Assembly: GCA_035771165.1 (NCBI GenBank)
Contig: JAWNZC010000234.1
Span: 3,505,001-3,569,000, forward strand
Source: Paragorgia papillata
Lineage: Eukaryota; Cnidaria; Anthozoa; Scleralcyonacea; Coralliidae
Length of the DNA stretch: 64,000 nt
Direction of reading: 5' to 3'
Shown here: piece after piece, positions 1 through 12,498 of the stretch
Layout: each line of letters opens with the position of its first letter
Position numbering within the stretch: the first letter of the stretch is position 1
Notes under the pieces: model-generated
What the model saw: only the letters and a program-made list of their open reading frames with translations
Told to the model about the DNA's origin: nothing
Databases searched by the model: none
Program-made: the position numbers and the translations under genes

Positions 1-537
1 TGTTCTCTTGTCCGGAGTTGAAACTTTTAAGAACTTCCTTTGTCGAGGTGTAAACGTCATATTGTTTGTATGGTCACATGTTGATTTCCAGAGATCTTTT
101 ATGGAATCATTTGGAGAGTTTCTTAAGGCGTTACGAAGAACTGTTTGGCACTGAGTAAACTTAATAGATGGAGGGTAGATATTTAGACCAAACCTGTTAC
201 TGGTAAGGTATACATTACTTAAAGTTCCTGATACAGGTATTTCAAGCCAATTACGTATGTATTTGTTAACTTTTGAATCCATGTTTTCAGAGACCCAGGT
301 TTTTGATAAGGTAGCAACAGTAAAATGCCAGGAGAATTTGGATAAGAGGTAACGACTATAAAGTAGAAGTTTGTTTTTCGGGTGTAGAGGTTTAAGATCA
401 ATTTTAGACATAACATCTTCAAGGAGAGTGATTAGCTCTTGTTTGTGCTCTTTGTTGGACATACTGAAGTCAAAGTATTTTCCTAAGTATCGGAACGAGT
501 CTCCAATTTTAGTGGCAGGTATCAATTTATTGTTAAT
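1..537 (-). pseudogene. non-LTR retrotransposon reverse transcriptase, C-terminal fragment (runs off left edge)
   Basis: The minus strand is open for 179 codons from 537 down to base 1, with no stop. The translation contains IPATKIGDSFRYLGKYFDF, followed by a helical thumb-like region and VNKYIRNWLEIPVSGTL. These patterns fit the region just after the catalytic palm of R2/NeSL-type non-LTR reverse transcriptases. The palm itself is missing: upstream, the reading frame hits a stop at 538-540 where a TAA microsatellite begins. Family assignment is by motif resemblance only. The piece is a truncated retroelement, not a host gene. Confidence 0.6.
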
Positions 538-549
538 TTATTGTTTATT

Positions 550-550
<1 letters not shown>

Positions 551-610
<60 letters not shown>
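551..610. repeat. (TAA)n microsatellite
   Basis: About 20 uninterrupted ATA/TAA units. It sits exactly between a minus-strand RT fragment and a plus-strand retroelement zinc-knuckle fragment. Long Ile or Leu runs read through it are artefacts. Confidence 0.98.
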
Positions 611-720
611 GGAATGGAGGTGGAATCGGAAATGTGCCGCCTATGCGGCATACAGAGAGAAACAGTACACCATCTGTTATCAGGATGTAAAGTAATGCGG
701 TGGTTGTCTCTTTCCCCTGT
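611..720 (+). pseudogene. non-LTR retrotransposon CCHC zinc-knuckle fragment
   Basis: The reading frame gives MCRLCGIQRETVHHLLSGC, a C-x2-C-x7-H-x4-C knuckle. This is typical of the region between reverse transcriptase and restriction-like endonuclease in R2/CRE/NeSL-type elements. Similarity fades within 40 codons. A second copy of the same motif lies at 1280-1320, also directly behind a TAA microsatellite. Confidence 0.6.
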
Positions 721-1091
721 CCACCAGTTGTAGAAAAAACAAGTGGTGTGAATACCGCATACTCCACTTCCCTTATCCTGTCTCCGTATTCCCTCTTCTT
801 TGCATTCTCCTGTTGTCTGTAGAGTGCTGGGATCTCTGTGTTTCGGTAGCTCGATGCGTTTGGGTGAAAGACCCTAACGTCAAAAAATGCATTTTGCTGC
901 CTATTCCAGAAACCCTTTGCTCTTATATCTACTCTTGCTTCCTCTTGCTTATTGGCCGATCTTGGTAGTATTGTCTCGCCTTAGAGTGGTTGTAACTGTG
1001 GTTCTTTTTCCACATCCGAACATACTTCCGTCAGCCATTTGGTGGTTATATCTCTGATTTCGTTATGCCTTGATATTGGTAGCCTTGATAT

Positions 1092-1094
<3 letters not shown>
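721..1094. other. intergenic, no gene seen
   Basis: Low-complexity pyrimidine-rich sequence between two retroelement fragments. No open frame with recognisable content and no clear repeat boundary. Confidence 0.5.
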
Positions 1095-1178
<84 letters not shown>

Positions 1179-1191
1179 TAATAATAATAAC

Positions 1192-1272
<81 letters not shown>
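1095..1272. repeat. (AAT)n microsatellite
   Basis: About 59 AAT units with two AAC variants near 1175-1192. It abuts the second retroelement zinc-knuckle fragment. Confidence 0.98.
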
Positions 1273-1273
<1 letters not shown>

Positions 1274-1869
1274 TGTTCTGATAAGAGAGAAACCGTACAT
1301 CATTTGTTGGCTGGATGTAAGGTTCTTGCTGGTAATGAGTACATGAGAAGGCATAACAATGCGCTGATGGTGTTTGCTGTGGAATGGGGAAAAGAGGCAC
1401 GCTTGCTTGAAGAGAGTGTAGTGTGGTACAAAACAGCATGGAAGAAAGGAACAGTTATTGAAAAGCCGGGTAAAAAGCTTGTGTAGGACTTTGAATACAA
1501 GATGAGAAAGACAACAACAGCAAGAAGACCTGATCTGATTCTGGAAGACATCGAGGAAGGTAAAATTTGGATAGTAGACATGGCATGTCCTGCAGAGGCG
1601 AACATTGCAGAGAAACGGAGGGGGAAATTGCAGAAATACCAACAGCTGGCATTCGAAATCCGCGAGAGGCGTCCAGTATGGTTGAAATAGTACGTTTGGT
1701 AGCCGGATGCTTAGGAGGAGGGTTGGAGAATTTGGGAGAACAGATAGAGAAGATGATAAAAGAGAAATCCCGACAGAAGTGGGTACTAAAAGAAATGCAA
1801 AAGACCATTTTAATGGAGAGTGAATCCATTTTAAGGAAAGTGATGTCTAGGGTGGTGCAAGTAGAGTAG
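1273..1869 (+). pseudogene. non-LTR retrotransposon C-terminus with restriction-like endonuclease, broken
   Basis: In one frame: a degenerate zinc knuckle (RETVHHLLAGC), a helical linker, an in-frame TAG at 1484-1486, then RRPDLILEDIEEGKIWIVDM and ACPAEANIAEKRRGKLQKYQ. The second block matches the PD-(D/E)xK restriction-like endonuclease core of R2/NeSL-type elements. Near 1675-1690 the frame shifts: the continuation VEIVRLVAGCLGGGLENL, which normally follows, is in another frame and ends at 1869. One stop plus one frameshift make it a dead copy. It is on the opposite strand to the RT fragment at 1-537, so it is probably not the same insertion. Confidence 0.65.
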
Positions 1870-2083
1870 ACTCCAACAAAAGATAACAAACTTTGGTATC
1901 TTGAGGTATTGGCCCATAGAAAATGGGCTCTATATAACCATAATAATAGTATTTATTTATACACGATAAGCATTAGCTGATGTGGTTGTGTATTTACATG
2001 TATAACTGTATAACTGAAAACTAGATATCTAAAATATAAAATACACTAAGAGATTATTAACTGAGAACAAGGTCTGTACTGGA

Positions 2084-2162
2084 AAATATCAGACCGACGT
2101 CTTGACAGTACGAACCGAGCCGCAGCCGAGGTTCGTACAAAAAAGAACGAGGTCTGATATTT
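2084..2162. repeat. imperfect hairpin (GGTCTGATATTT palindrome)
   Basis: Outer arms AAATATCAGACC (2084-2095) and GGTCTGATATTT (2151-2162) enclose inner arms GTACGAACC (2108-2116) and GGTTCGTAC (2130-2138). It is a cruciform-capable MITE-like fragment directly beside the larger palindrome that follows. Confidence 0.6.
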
Positions 2163-2317
2163 AACAAATAGATGACATTTTTCCGTGCGTGTGTACTGTA
2201 ATAACGCACAGATGACGTCACAGCGTGTAAAGAACAAAAATGTTGTTCTTTACACGCTGTGACGTCTTCTGTGCGTTATTACAGTACACACGCACGGAAA
2301 AATGTCATCTATTTGTT
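2163..2317. repeat. near-perfect palindrome, 75-bp arms
   Basis: Arms 2163-2237 and 2243-2317 are reverse complements with about one mismatch around a 5-bp loop. The small ORFs on both strands here mirror each other for that reason and are not genes. Likely a foldback transposon or snap-back MITE. Confidence 0.9.
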
Positions 2318-3204
2318 TTATACATCAAATTGTATTATTTTAATAAGAAATGTTTGAAATTTTTGAATCGTCAAACCGGCAGGGCTATTGAAAAGGAGGC
2401 AATATTTTCAATTCAGGTTTAATTACGTCATAAGTGATCTATACAAATAAAGCAATCTGATTGGGCGACAGAAGAAATAAGGCTGTCCTGATTGGTTAAT
2501 TTTTCAGCTTCCGGTTACGTCACGTATAATTTATGCAAATCATGACAAATTAAAGTTTATTCAAACTCTTCGTGTCTTCGTCGGCATTTCTAGCCAAAAT
2601 ATTTATCGTTGAACAAACAGATTAGTTCTTCTGGACGGGATCTTGCTGTCCCATGTATATTTGGACGCTTCTTATGCTGCAAATTCAGCTGGGAAAGCAT
2701 TTATCGTTGGAGAAGGCCGAGAAGCACGCGTACTAACTAGCGAAATTATATGTTCTGTGTTTGGAAATCTTGTTCACAATGGCTGATATCTCCTGGATTT
2801 GTATGGCTGAACAGTATTTCCGTGAAGAGGAATGGAAATTGTATCAGAAAATTTCTGAAGCTGTGGAGTAGGTAGCGTTGTGCGCCGGAGACGAAGGTAT
2901 TAAATGACCGTATTTATGTCGATAATTTTAATATGTCTGTATCGTTGGACAACGATTTGATGGCCGTGTCTCTCATCGCTGAGTGATATGTGTAATCCTC
3001 AGACAGTTGAAATGTACTTTATTTTGTACCAAGTTGCATCTTCAAACGTGTAATTTGATCAAATTTTTATAAAACAAAATTTTTTTGCGACTTCGTTACG
3101 TCAGCTGTGCATGTGTACTTTAATAACGCATAGTTCTTAGCCTATCAGATTGTTTGTTTTTCTTAGGTTGTTGAATAATTTCCCGTACAGACCGAGTAAA
3201 CGAG
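2318..3204. other. intergenic, no gene seen
   Basis: AT-rich sequence with no long open frame on either strand. Probably an old repeat or unique host DNA. Confidence 0.4.
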
Positions 3205-3430
3205 GTTAATAAAGCGTTTATTATATGGCTACTTCAAGTTTTTCGATAATTATTGTATCAAACTTAGTGTGAAAACCTTAGAAATTCACGCGAGCAAAAT
3301 CAACATCCGGGACAGCGGTCCGGATACGGAAAAAGACGGACCGTGGTCCGGATACGCATTTTTACTGACCGTGCGTTGACCAATCAGAACTCAGGATATT
3401 ACAAAGCCATATAATAATACATTGTATTAC
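3205..3430. mobile_element. probable MITE
   Basis: Short inverted ends, TATTATATGGCT at 3219-3230 and AGCCATATAATA at 3405-3416, bracket a GC-richer core with palindromic GGTCCGGATACG-type motifs. Superfamily not determined and target duplication not clear. Confidence 0.4.
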
Positions 3431-3431
3431 A

Positions 3432-6198
3432 CATTTAACAATCCTGCAATGTCTGGCCTAGGGCTTGAAACCACACCAATAACTACAGTACCCGCACTAG
3501 CGAGCCTAACAAGGATACAGTAATGTAACTACGACCTTTGGAGGGTGTAGCTCCGTCGGAGAGGGTTTGCCCTAATAGCTGAGGAACAGTTTACAGGAAC
3601 AGGCGATCCACCAAGACGGGTGCGGTCTTATAGGTAGAGCAGCTCCAGGCAAGCCTAAACTCCCAACTAACTTGTAGCAATGTTGCCGAGAATTACCCTC
3701 TCCTAACAGAACTACTGTCACACATAAAGTGGAGAAGTAACTTACCAAATGATAATCAATGGTTCCGAAATTACCATACCGACCTGGACCTAAGAAAGCC
3801 ACCAGGGGCCAACCAACAGAGAAATGGCGAAAGCTGCATTTGAACAACCAGCCTCCAGGTGACCATCATTGACCGGAACCTGTACGCACAGCCAGAAGCC
3901 AAAGGCCCACGCCGGCAACATAGACGAGCAACAAACGGGCCCTTTCCAGAGCAGGTAGACAGGTACCAAGCAAACAATGGCAGGCAACGAGCTGGACTTA
4001 AGAGCAGCTGAAGAGCCCAATAGACTTAAACTACACTACGCAAAAACCGGATAAGCCGGTACCGTAAAGCACAATCTACAACACATCACAGCACACTACA
4101 GCACATTTTTCTCAGAGTAGCCAAGAACACACCCTACAAACTAAGTTATCACCCAGAGTAGCCGGGGAACAGACCAGATGTACTGGCGCGAAACAAAAAC
4201 TACCAACAGCTAAGCACAAACAACAACTACTACACAAAATGACAGCACACTACTGCACATTTTCTAGGAGTAGCCAAGAACACACCCTACATACGTTATC
4301 ACCCGGAGTAGCCGGGGAACAGACCAGATGTACTGGCGCGACACACAGAAGCGCACCGGGAAGACCCGAGGACCCCAACACGACTGTGCAACAGCGGGGG
4401 GCACAAATACAGACCCCCAACGTCATGTATGGCAAAGTTGCACAGTACGGACCCACACACACTAGCAGCAGGCCAGAAGGCCACAGCTGAACTAGTAGAC
4501 CCCCCACACGACTGTGCAACAGCAGGGGGCACAAATACAGACCCCCAACGTCATGTATGGCAAAGGTGCACAGTACGGACCCACACACACTAGCAGCAGG
4601 CCAGAAGGCCACAGCTGAACTAGTAGACCCCCCACACGACTGTGCAACAGCAGGGGGCACAAATACAGACCCCCAACGTCATGTATGGCAAAGGTGCACA
4701 GTACGGACCCACACACACTAGCAGCAGGCCAGAAGGCCACAGCTGAACTAGTAGACCCCCCACACGACTGTGCAACAGCAGGGGGCACAAATACAGACCC
4801 CCAACGTCATGTATGGCAAAGTTGCACAGTACGGACCCGCACAACGACATCGCCAAAACAGCTAAAGAGACCCCCACACAACAGGGCAATGGCAGGGGAG
4901 CACAAATACACTTCCCCAGAGACAGTACGGCAGCAGAAAGCACAAAACAGTCCCCAGCGACTGTACGACAGCAGTAAAGCACACCTACAGGCACCCGCAA
5001 CTGTAGTAAGCAAAGTAGCACAAGGAGCTCACCGCAACTGCAGCTGACAGCAACTTAGCACAACGCAGAAACTCGGCAACAGTATGACCGGGAGGCCCCG
5101 TAGGACAAAGGCAGACACCCATGGTACAGGAGGACAAAGGCAGTCACCCAGGGAAGCGTAGGACAAAGGCAGTCACCCAGGATAGAGGAGGACAAACACG
5201 GCCTCTGCAACTGAGGGATAAAATTAAATAGCCCCAACGCAAAGCGGATCCCCCGCAACTGAAAGACAGCAAGGAGCATTAGCACAAATGCAGACCCCCC
5301 ACCAGCAAGACGAGTACAGCAAAGTAGCGCACAAGCAACCATGTAGCAACTGTACGACAGCAAGGTACATTAGCACAAATGCATTCCCCCCGCAATACTA
5401 TGATAGCAAAGGTAGCAAACATGCGATCACCTAGCAAAGGCACGATAGCAAGGTACAAAGTACAAAAGCAGTCCCCGGCAACAATATAATAGTAAAGTAG
5501 CACACCAGCAACCCCCAAGCAACTGTACGATAGCCAGGAACAATAGCCTAAATGCAGTCTCCCAGCAACAATATGATAGCAAAGGTAGCAAACATGCGAT
5601 CACCCAGCAAAGGCACGATAGCAAGGTACAAAGTACAAATGCAGTCCACAGCAACAATATAGAATAGCAAAGTAGCATGCCTGCAACCACCTAGCAACTG
5701 TAAGACAGAAAGGAACATTAGCACAAGCAGTTACCGCCCCCCCCCCCCCCCCCCCCCCCCCCTCCCCGCCAGCAACAATATGATGTCAAAGTAGCAAACA
5801 AGCAACCACCCAGCATCTGTATGATTGTAAAGTAGTGCAAATGCAGTACCCGGGGCCCGCAAGTGTAGCCCCGCAAGGAACGCAAATACCAACCCCGCAA
5901 CGATTGCAGGCCCAAGGGTCACCAGCAGCAACACAAATCCTACGTGCCCGACTGAGCGAGCTGAAGCCAAGGACTGGCAACGGCTCAACCACCTGGACGC
6001 CTTAACACGGGGTGGGTGGGTGGTTGTTAGCGAAGCATCACGTACGGCAGTCAGTACACGAATGAACTCTGAGCCCCTACGCACATTAACTTAGCCAAGG
6101 GGTTCTACTGGGGGTATCAAATCCACTAGCCCCAAGGGACCTGTGGAACAACAACACATACACATCGCATGATGTTAATTATTTTTATTTCATAAATC
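3432..6198. repeat. large repeat unit A (about 2.77 kb)
   Basis: Shares its first 272 bp (3432-3703) and last 174 bp (6028-6201) almost exactly with the adjacent unit B at 6199-9615, while the middles differ. No plausible protein; minus-strand ORFs are compositional shadows of CA-rich sequence. Contains a 128-bp tandem array, a diverged duplication near 4085-4340 and a C homopolymer near 5738-5762. May be non-autonomous mobile elements or satellite-like units. Confidence 0.7.
4376..4830. repeat. tandem repeat, 128-bp period, about 3.5 copies
   Basis: Near-identical units recur with GAC of the GTAGACCCCCCACA motif at 4498, 4626 and 4754. The identity implies recent unequal exchange or slippage. 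The Cys-rich minus-strand frames here simply repeat with the unit. Confidence 0.9.
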
Positions 6199-9100
6199 CA
6201 TTTAACAATCCTGCAATGTCTGGCCTAGGGCTTGAAACCACACCAATAACTACAGTACCCGCACTAGCGAGCCTAACAAGGATACAGTAATGTAACTACG
6301 ACCTTTGGAGGGTGTAGCTCCGTCGGAGAGGGTTTGCCCTAATAGCTGAGGAACAGTTTACAGGAACAGGCGATCCACCAAGACGGGTGCGGTCTTATAG
6401 GTAGAGCAGCTCCAGGCAAGCCTAAACTCCCAACTAACTTGTAGCAATGTTGCCGAGAATTACCCTCTCCAACGACACCCTCCAGCTATGCTGGAGAAGG
6501 GATTCGAGGCACGAACCCTGCCCAATGGCGTTTCTACAACCCAATAACCTCACGGTGAAACTGCAACACATGGAGAACTGCGAATGTAACGACGAGAGGC
6601 ACTGTTGGACCAAGAGAGCCTTATCTGGGAAGCCCGCTACAGCATGGGTCAGATACATCCGGCACCGCGACAAATATATGAGGGGGGGGGGGGGACACGA
6701 CGTGGCACGGGACAAGAGCTTGTTGAACACTTAGAACACAAACAAGCAGCCGAATGGCAAAGCACGCAAGCACTAGAAATCCTAACCTATAAGCCACCCC
6801 CACAGGCATGGTAACTTAACCTACACCCAGGTAGAGTGACAATGGTCACCAATAACCCGGTACGTGCCTGAGCAGTAGAGTGCAACCTAAGAGACGACCA
6901 GCGGCAAACCGCAGATGCAGAAGCTATGGACCCCCTAAGCGCATCAGCATCGCAAGCGTAAGACCCATCATACACAGCGGCAGGTCGATCCAACAATGCA
7001 ACACGACCACCAATGTAACACCTCAAGAGCCACCACTAGCAAAATGTGGAAGTAACGCTTAAGCGAAAACCCGGCGCACGCCGCAATCAAGGTAACATAA
7101 GACATGACACGCGCAGCAGCTCTAGGAACTACAGTAACCGAAGACAAGTGAGCGGAGCAACTATTGTAAAGACCGACACGGCGGGTGTGGTAGTAGTACC
7201 ACAACCAATGTGAAAGACCGCTGTGGTGGTAACCTAAGGTACGCACAGCAGCAAGTGTGGCTTCAGAAAACCAAACAGCAGCAATGGACCCAGTGGTGCT
7301 GGGGTGAGTGAACCCACCTAAGACAGCAAGAGCAGCGGGATAACCTAAGACAAATCAGGTGCAGCAGCAAAACATACTATCTGGAACCACCGGGAACGGT
7401 GGCAAGCCGGGACTGAGACTGGCGAGGCGCAAGACTTGGCAACAAGAAACAAGGGGGGGGGGGGGGGCAATGGAAGCACCAGAACACCTCCGGCGTGGCA
7501 GCCAAATAACCCACAAGACATAACCCATAAGACATAACCCATAAGACATAACCGTGTATGATCTTTGATCTGGGCATGAAGAGAGGCTGGAAGTAAACCC
7601 CGCAGCAGTACAGCATCTAGACGAAACCAATTACGATCCGCCTAATTCCCAACCCTGTAGGAACCATGCAACAGTTAGCAGGCTGAAAGACAAAATGGGG
7701 GGCCCCGTGTGTAATACCCACTGTGGGACAGGGGCTAGCATGGCCCAACATCTCAACTCGCAGCCCAAGAGTGAGGGAAGGCCTACAACATAATGCGGAT
7801 TGGCCCAGAACAGGATGGAAGAATTAGCAACTTCCCAGCATGACACCCAGACCCAGGACGCTTAGCCCACGAAAGCAGATAATAGCACAACAGCACAATC
7901 CTAGCAGACAAGGCCGACGCCACAAGCAAGCAATCCCCAAGGCAAATAGACAAAAGGCGCCTGAACGGCCCAAAAACAGCCTGAAAGCAAGGCCATAACA
8001 AGGCCTTCTCGCAGAACGCGCTAGCGTCTGAACCACTAAAGTAGGCTGGCAATCTGGCACCCTACAATATCCAGTCGAGCAGCAAAACGAGCCAGAAACA
8101 GAGCTGCCCTAAAGTGAAGAGCAAACAATACAGAGTTTAATATAAAAGGTAACGCAAAATTACAAAGACCGCGGTGTTGAGGAGATTAACATTGAAATCA
8201 GCAACCAGTAAAAAAAAAAAGCAACGTCGACGAAAAAACAAATGCACTTGGACGTCTGGTATAACGTGGTTATGATCCCTGTCACCCATAAGGAGGCCAC
8301 TTGGCTGCATTGTTTAGGAACAAAGGACAGATATTCCAGTGGGATTTGCAGTCGGACGATGTCAAGCCCATAAAACAAAACATAACAGATAATTAGCAAA
8401 ACAAATTTTGCACATAACATCACCGACCTATAATTCTTTGTTGCGGTGAGCTAAAGCAGTAAACCGCATAAAAGACAGCACAGAAAATATGGCCTTCTGT
8501 AAGCCAACTGTATTAACTAATACGAACATATACTAGACAAGTTAGACACGGTAACGAAAAGACAACTTAATAGAGCATGCAGAGTACGATAACGCTAAGG
8601 GAGCCCTATAAAGGATTTACCAAACAATAGTACAGCAAAGTGCCAGCGAAGAATAACTAGCCCCAGTGCGGACGGCAGTATAGAACAGGCCAGGCAATAT
8701 TTAGATAAAATCAACGACTCGACTCACCTGGTAATTTATCCCAAATTAGGGCGTCCAACGACTTGACAAAACGTATGGCCTTTCGAACTTGTACGCCAGC
8801 ACGGAACAGTACTGAGAACTGAACAGCTAGCATATGCTACGAGCCGGTCAAACCTACAAACGCTTAGCTCAGAAACACAAGCTGATTGAACTGCGCCGAG
8901 GACCAGAATAAACAGTCTCCTTCGAGAAGGCTATAGCTCAAAACGCAACGAACAAGCGGTAGGGGAAGTGCAAACAGCACCACGGACCAAGTAGCGGTCT
9001 GTGAACAATAAAATTCTCCGGTAATAACTGTGGAGAGAACGAACAACTGAACACGCCACGGAACTGAAGACAAGCAAGCTAGCGGTAAAACAGCAGCATA

Positions 9101-9615
9101 TAAAAATTGCAGCAAATCGATTAGACGCGACAAAAACTGATAATTTAAGCACAAACGTGGCAATGAGCCACAGCTAAAAACGGCTGAAAGCTAAGCTACA
9201 GCTAGTGTACAAACCATACAACCGGCATAAACCGGTCGGAGTGAAGAGCCAGTTGAGCCAAAGTCTACGGCAGCATATCACGCGACGAAGCACGACCAGC
9301 AAAGGGCAAGGAAACCCTAGTTTCATGGCAGCGTTTCCCACTTATCTGCCAACAACGCTGTGGACGGGTAAATAGCTGACGGTAGTCTTAGACAGAACCC
9401 GAGAAATTCGAGAAACAGTATATAGACAAGCCGCCTCTTGGTAGCGAAGCATCACGTACGGCAGTCAGTACACGAATGAACTCTGAGCCCCTACGCACAT
9501 TAACTTAGCCAAGGGGTTCTACTGGGGGTATCAAATCCACTAGCCCCAAGGGACCTGTGGAACAACAACACATACACATCGCATGATGTTAATTATTTTT
9601 ATTTCATAAATCCAT
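6199..9615. repeat. large repeat unit B (about 3.42 kb)
   Basis: Starts with the same 272-bp block (6199-6470) as unit A and ends with the same 174-bp block (9442-9615), ending TTCATAAATCCAT. The interior is unrelated to A and has no supported gene. It contains G homopolymers near 6680 and 7452 and a short 14-mer tandem (CCATAAGACATAAC) near 7515-7552. Confidence 0.7.
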
Positions 9616-10533
9616 GTAATAATTTTATCGGGCATAAAATGAAGAATTCTCTACCAGTTTTAACAGCTCTAAATCATTATTGGTTTGTTGTTTACGAAAT
9701 TGAATACCTTTCTTGTCAAAACTTTGGAGCAAAGATTGTTTTGATGAAAAATGTTGCATTTTTCTGCCAAGTTATGAGTTACGTAAATATTTGTTGCAAT
9801 GAAATACACACCGATGTGGAGGTGGCACTACTGTTCAAGATACTGTTTACCGTATACTGACTTTGATTTTTTCTAAATAGCCAATAAAATTATTATAGTA
9901 GTACTACAGTTAATGTTCTTGGTCAAATGTTTTTGGCAAAATTTAACCCCCACCTACGGCTCAGGCTAAATGAGCCTGAATTGGGCCAAAAACATATTTA
10001 TGCCTGCAAACATCAACTCTATTGTTATATTATAATATCCTATTCTACTAAATATCTTACAACTATAGTCTATAATTACAATTTCCTTATTACACGCTTA
10101 TCAGGGCATGGGATTTGCAGTATCTCGATATCCCAGGGATAATATATTTTAAGGTATCCCATGGGGATACCATGAAAATTGGGATAGTGAACAATTGTTG
10201 AGCAGCTATCCCAATTAATTGTTGTCATTCTTCACATCTTGTCTACGAATGTTGGTGGAAAATTTGATGAACTGTAATCTCATTCCCATGAAGTAGTACT
10301 GGCAACATGGAGCCATTGCTGGACAAAATGATCACAGGCTCTGGGAATGAGATTAAAATATTCTGCGTATTTTTTTCAATCTCGTGTTATTCATTGTTAT
10401 TACAGTCACACTACATAGTCCTGAATTTGATGGATTTTGACAATGCCATGGACACTTTACAATTATGTTCAAGACGTAAATAAACTAAAGTATTTTAAAC
10501 ACTCTTATCAATGTGTTACTGTACAGCTAGGCA
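9616..10533. other. intergenic, no gene seen
   Basis: AT-rich host-like sequence. Short frames at 9639-9860 and 9927-10142 lack domain or composition support. Around 10120-10210 there are short GGGATA/TATCCC inverted words. Confidence 0.4.
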
Positions 10534-11115
10534 ATTCCCTGGTAGAAATCCTGATCAGGATCCTGGTAGGATCCTAACAGGATCCTAACAGGATCCTGTA
10601 GGATCCTAAATTTTCTTAAACTAGGATCCTACAGGATCCTGAGTATGATCCTACAGGATCCTGTAGGATCCTATAGGATCCTACATGATTTTCCTGTAGG
10701 ATCCTACAGGATCCTGAGTAGGATCCTACAGGATCCTATAGGATCTTGTAGAAGAACTTATAGGATCTTACTTAGGATCCTACAGGATCTTATACTGGAT
10801 CCTATAGGATCTGTAGATACTACTGGCTACAGGATCTTATACAATATCCTACAGGATCTTGTACAGCATCCTACAGGATCTTGTATAGGATCCTAGCAGC
10901 ATTTTTGTAGGATCCTACACAAAGATAAAAAAAAAATCTGCTGGCATCCTGTAGAATCCTGCAGTGCCTAGGGTTCCTATCCAGAATCCAATATAGTTAT
11001 GAATCCTGTAGGATCGTCATTCCTGTGCAAGATACATGAAATCCTGTAGGATTTCCTAGAATTTGTGAAATCCTCTAATTAGATCTTGTGGCATGAGGAT
11101 TATAATATATGAAAT
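10534..11115. repeat. GGATCCT minisatellite array 1
   Basis: Dense irregular repetition of AGGATCCT/TAGGATCCTACAGGATCCTG, palindromic at the BamHI core. It starts with ATTCCCTGGTAGAAATCCTG and fades after about 11000. A related array lies at 33630-34758 and ends with the reverse complement of that start. Confidence 0.9.
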
Positions 11116-11358
11116 CCTCTAGAATAATGTCCATGTAAAATATACAGTAAAACACAAAATATTGTGCTGCTAGAATAATTTATTTGTCATTATTAATTGT
11201 CAATATATTTGAGGGACTACTGTACAAGTACAACTTTACAGTACTAGTGTATATAATACATTAGCCAGTAAATAATAAATTGTGGATACTTCCATATTTT
11301 CCAAATTTTTGTCCCCTGAATGCCATTGCCCAAGGCATCTATTATCTAGTAGATCACA

Positions 11359-11442
11359 ATAACAATTGGTATTGCATTCAAATTGTTAATGTAGATTTTA
11401 CAGTAACTACATTAACAATTTTAATGCAATACCAATTGTTAT
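11359..11442. repeat. hairpin, 36-bp arms
   Basis: Arms 11359-11394 and 11407-11442 (ATAACAATTGGTATTGCATT and its complement) surround a 12-bp loop with few mismatches. Foldback/MITE-like. Confidence 0.85.
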
Positions 11443-11790
11443 AAGCCCTTAGAAAGTCATGGCTATATAAAACAAAAGCTGGTAAAAAATAAAAAGAATT
11501 GAAATATGGAAGCATCCACAGACCAGAAGTTAAAAATTAATAAACATCATGCAAAATTTTACAGTGACCATCCAACAAAGTTAAGCCGCAGTAGAGTGAG
11601 GCAGTGAGCAGACACAATTTTATTTATCCACACTGCAAAGTAATGAGAAAGTCCACTGTTTTCACTTTTTTGAGTATTTCCAGTGAAGTACAGGTTTGTT
11701 GATTTTAAAAATAACTTTTATTCAAAACCTTGTTAGGTGGCCATGGTACACAGGTACAGGGCATTTTACTGTAACCCATTCCTCCCCTGA
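11443..11790. other. intergenic, no gene seen
   Basis: AT-rich, no supported open frame, no repeat recognised. Confidence 0.4.
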
Positions 11791-11798
11791 GCTATTAT

Positions 11799-12498
11799 CA
11801 GTGCTGTAAAAAAGTTACATAACTAGTTACATCATTAGAAAAGTAACTAGTTACCGATACAAGTTACAATGAAAAGAAAGTACAGTAACTAGTTACAGTT
11901 ACAAAGTTACTTCAAAAAATTTGTAACTAGTTACTAAGGGGGCTTTCCATTTACACGGTTAGACCGGTCAGTCCGGTTAAATGGAACACGATTCGTTTGA
12001 GACCTGGAATGGTCTGACTGGAAAATTTGGTCCTAATCAAAAGCAAGTCCATTCTGGCCAGACTGATCGGTCTAACCTTGTCAATTGGAAAGCGGCCTAA
12101 GTTACTAGAACTTTCCGTGTTACTAGAATCAATAAAGAAATTACTGGTTTTAGATGCCAGTACGAAAATTATGTTTTTACAGCTAAATGCCCAAATATAG
12201 TTGTCACTTAAGGCAGAAATAGTCAAATGTGTACATAATGTACCTTTATTATATCAAAACCATTTTTATCAAGAAAGAATGACATCCTCAACTGAATATC
12301 AGTAACTATACTAGTCACATTTTTGAACCAAATATTGTAACTAGTTACAGTTCTTTAAAAAAGTAACTAGTTATAGTTACTTCTTCAAAAAGTAACTAGT
12401 TATAGTTACAGTTACTTCTTCAGAAAAAGTAACTAGTTTCAGTAACAGCTACTTAAAAATGTAACTAGTTACTTGTAACGAAGTTACTCACAGCACTG
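11799..12498. mobile_element. non-autonomous hAT-like element
   Basis: Begins CAGTGCTG and ends CAGCACTG, the classic hAT-type CAGTG terminus. It is flanked by GCTATTAT (11791-11798) and GCTATTAC (12499-12506), an 8-bp target duplication with one change. Both halves are packed with GTAACTAGTTAC subterminal repeats. No transposase is present. The centre carries a second, nested MITE. Confidence 0.8.
11938..12097. mobile_element. nested PIF/Harbinger-like MITE
   Basis: 160 bp with inverted ends GGGGGCTTTCC and GGAAAGCGGCC and longer imperfect arms around GGTTAGACCGGTCAGTCCGG, flanked on both sides by TAA. A 3-bp TAA/TTA-type duplication with GG-starting ends fits PIF/Harbinger. It lies inside the hAT-like element and is therefore younger. 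Confidence 0.7.

Noticed and set aside
981..1642. Long Leu-, Asn-, Ile- and Tyr-run ORFs
   Set aside because: They are only translations of the AAT microsatellite in different frames.
4239..5690. Cys-rich minus-strand ORFs such as MPPAVAQSCGG repeats
   Set aside because: They repeat exactly with the 128-bp tandem unit and show no domain or start context; composition artefacts of CA-rich DNA.
10534..11115. CRISPR-like reading of the GGATCCT arrays
   Set aside because: Repeat spacing is irregular, repeats are short and palindromic with no unique spacers, and the context is eukaryotic.
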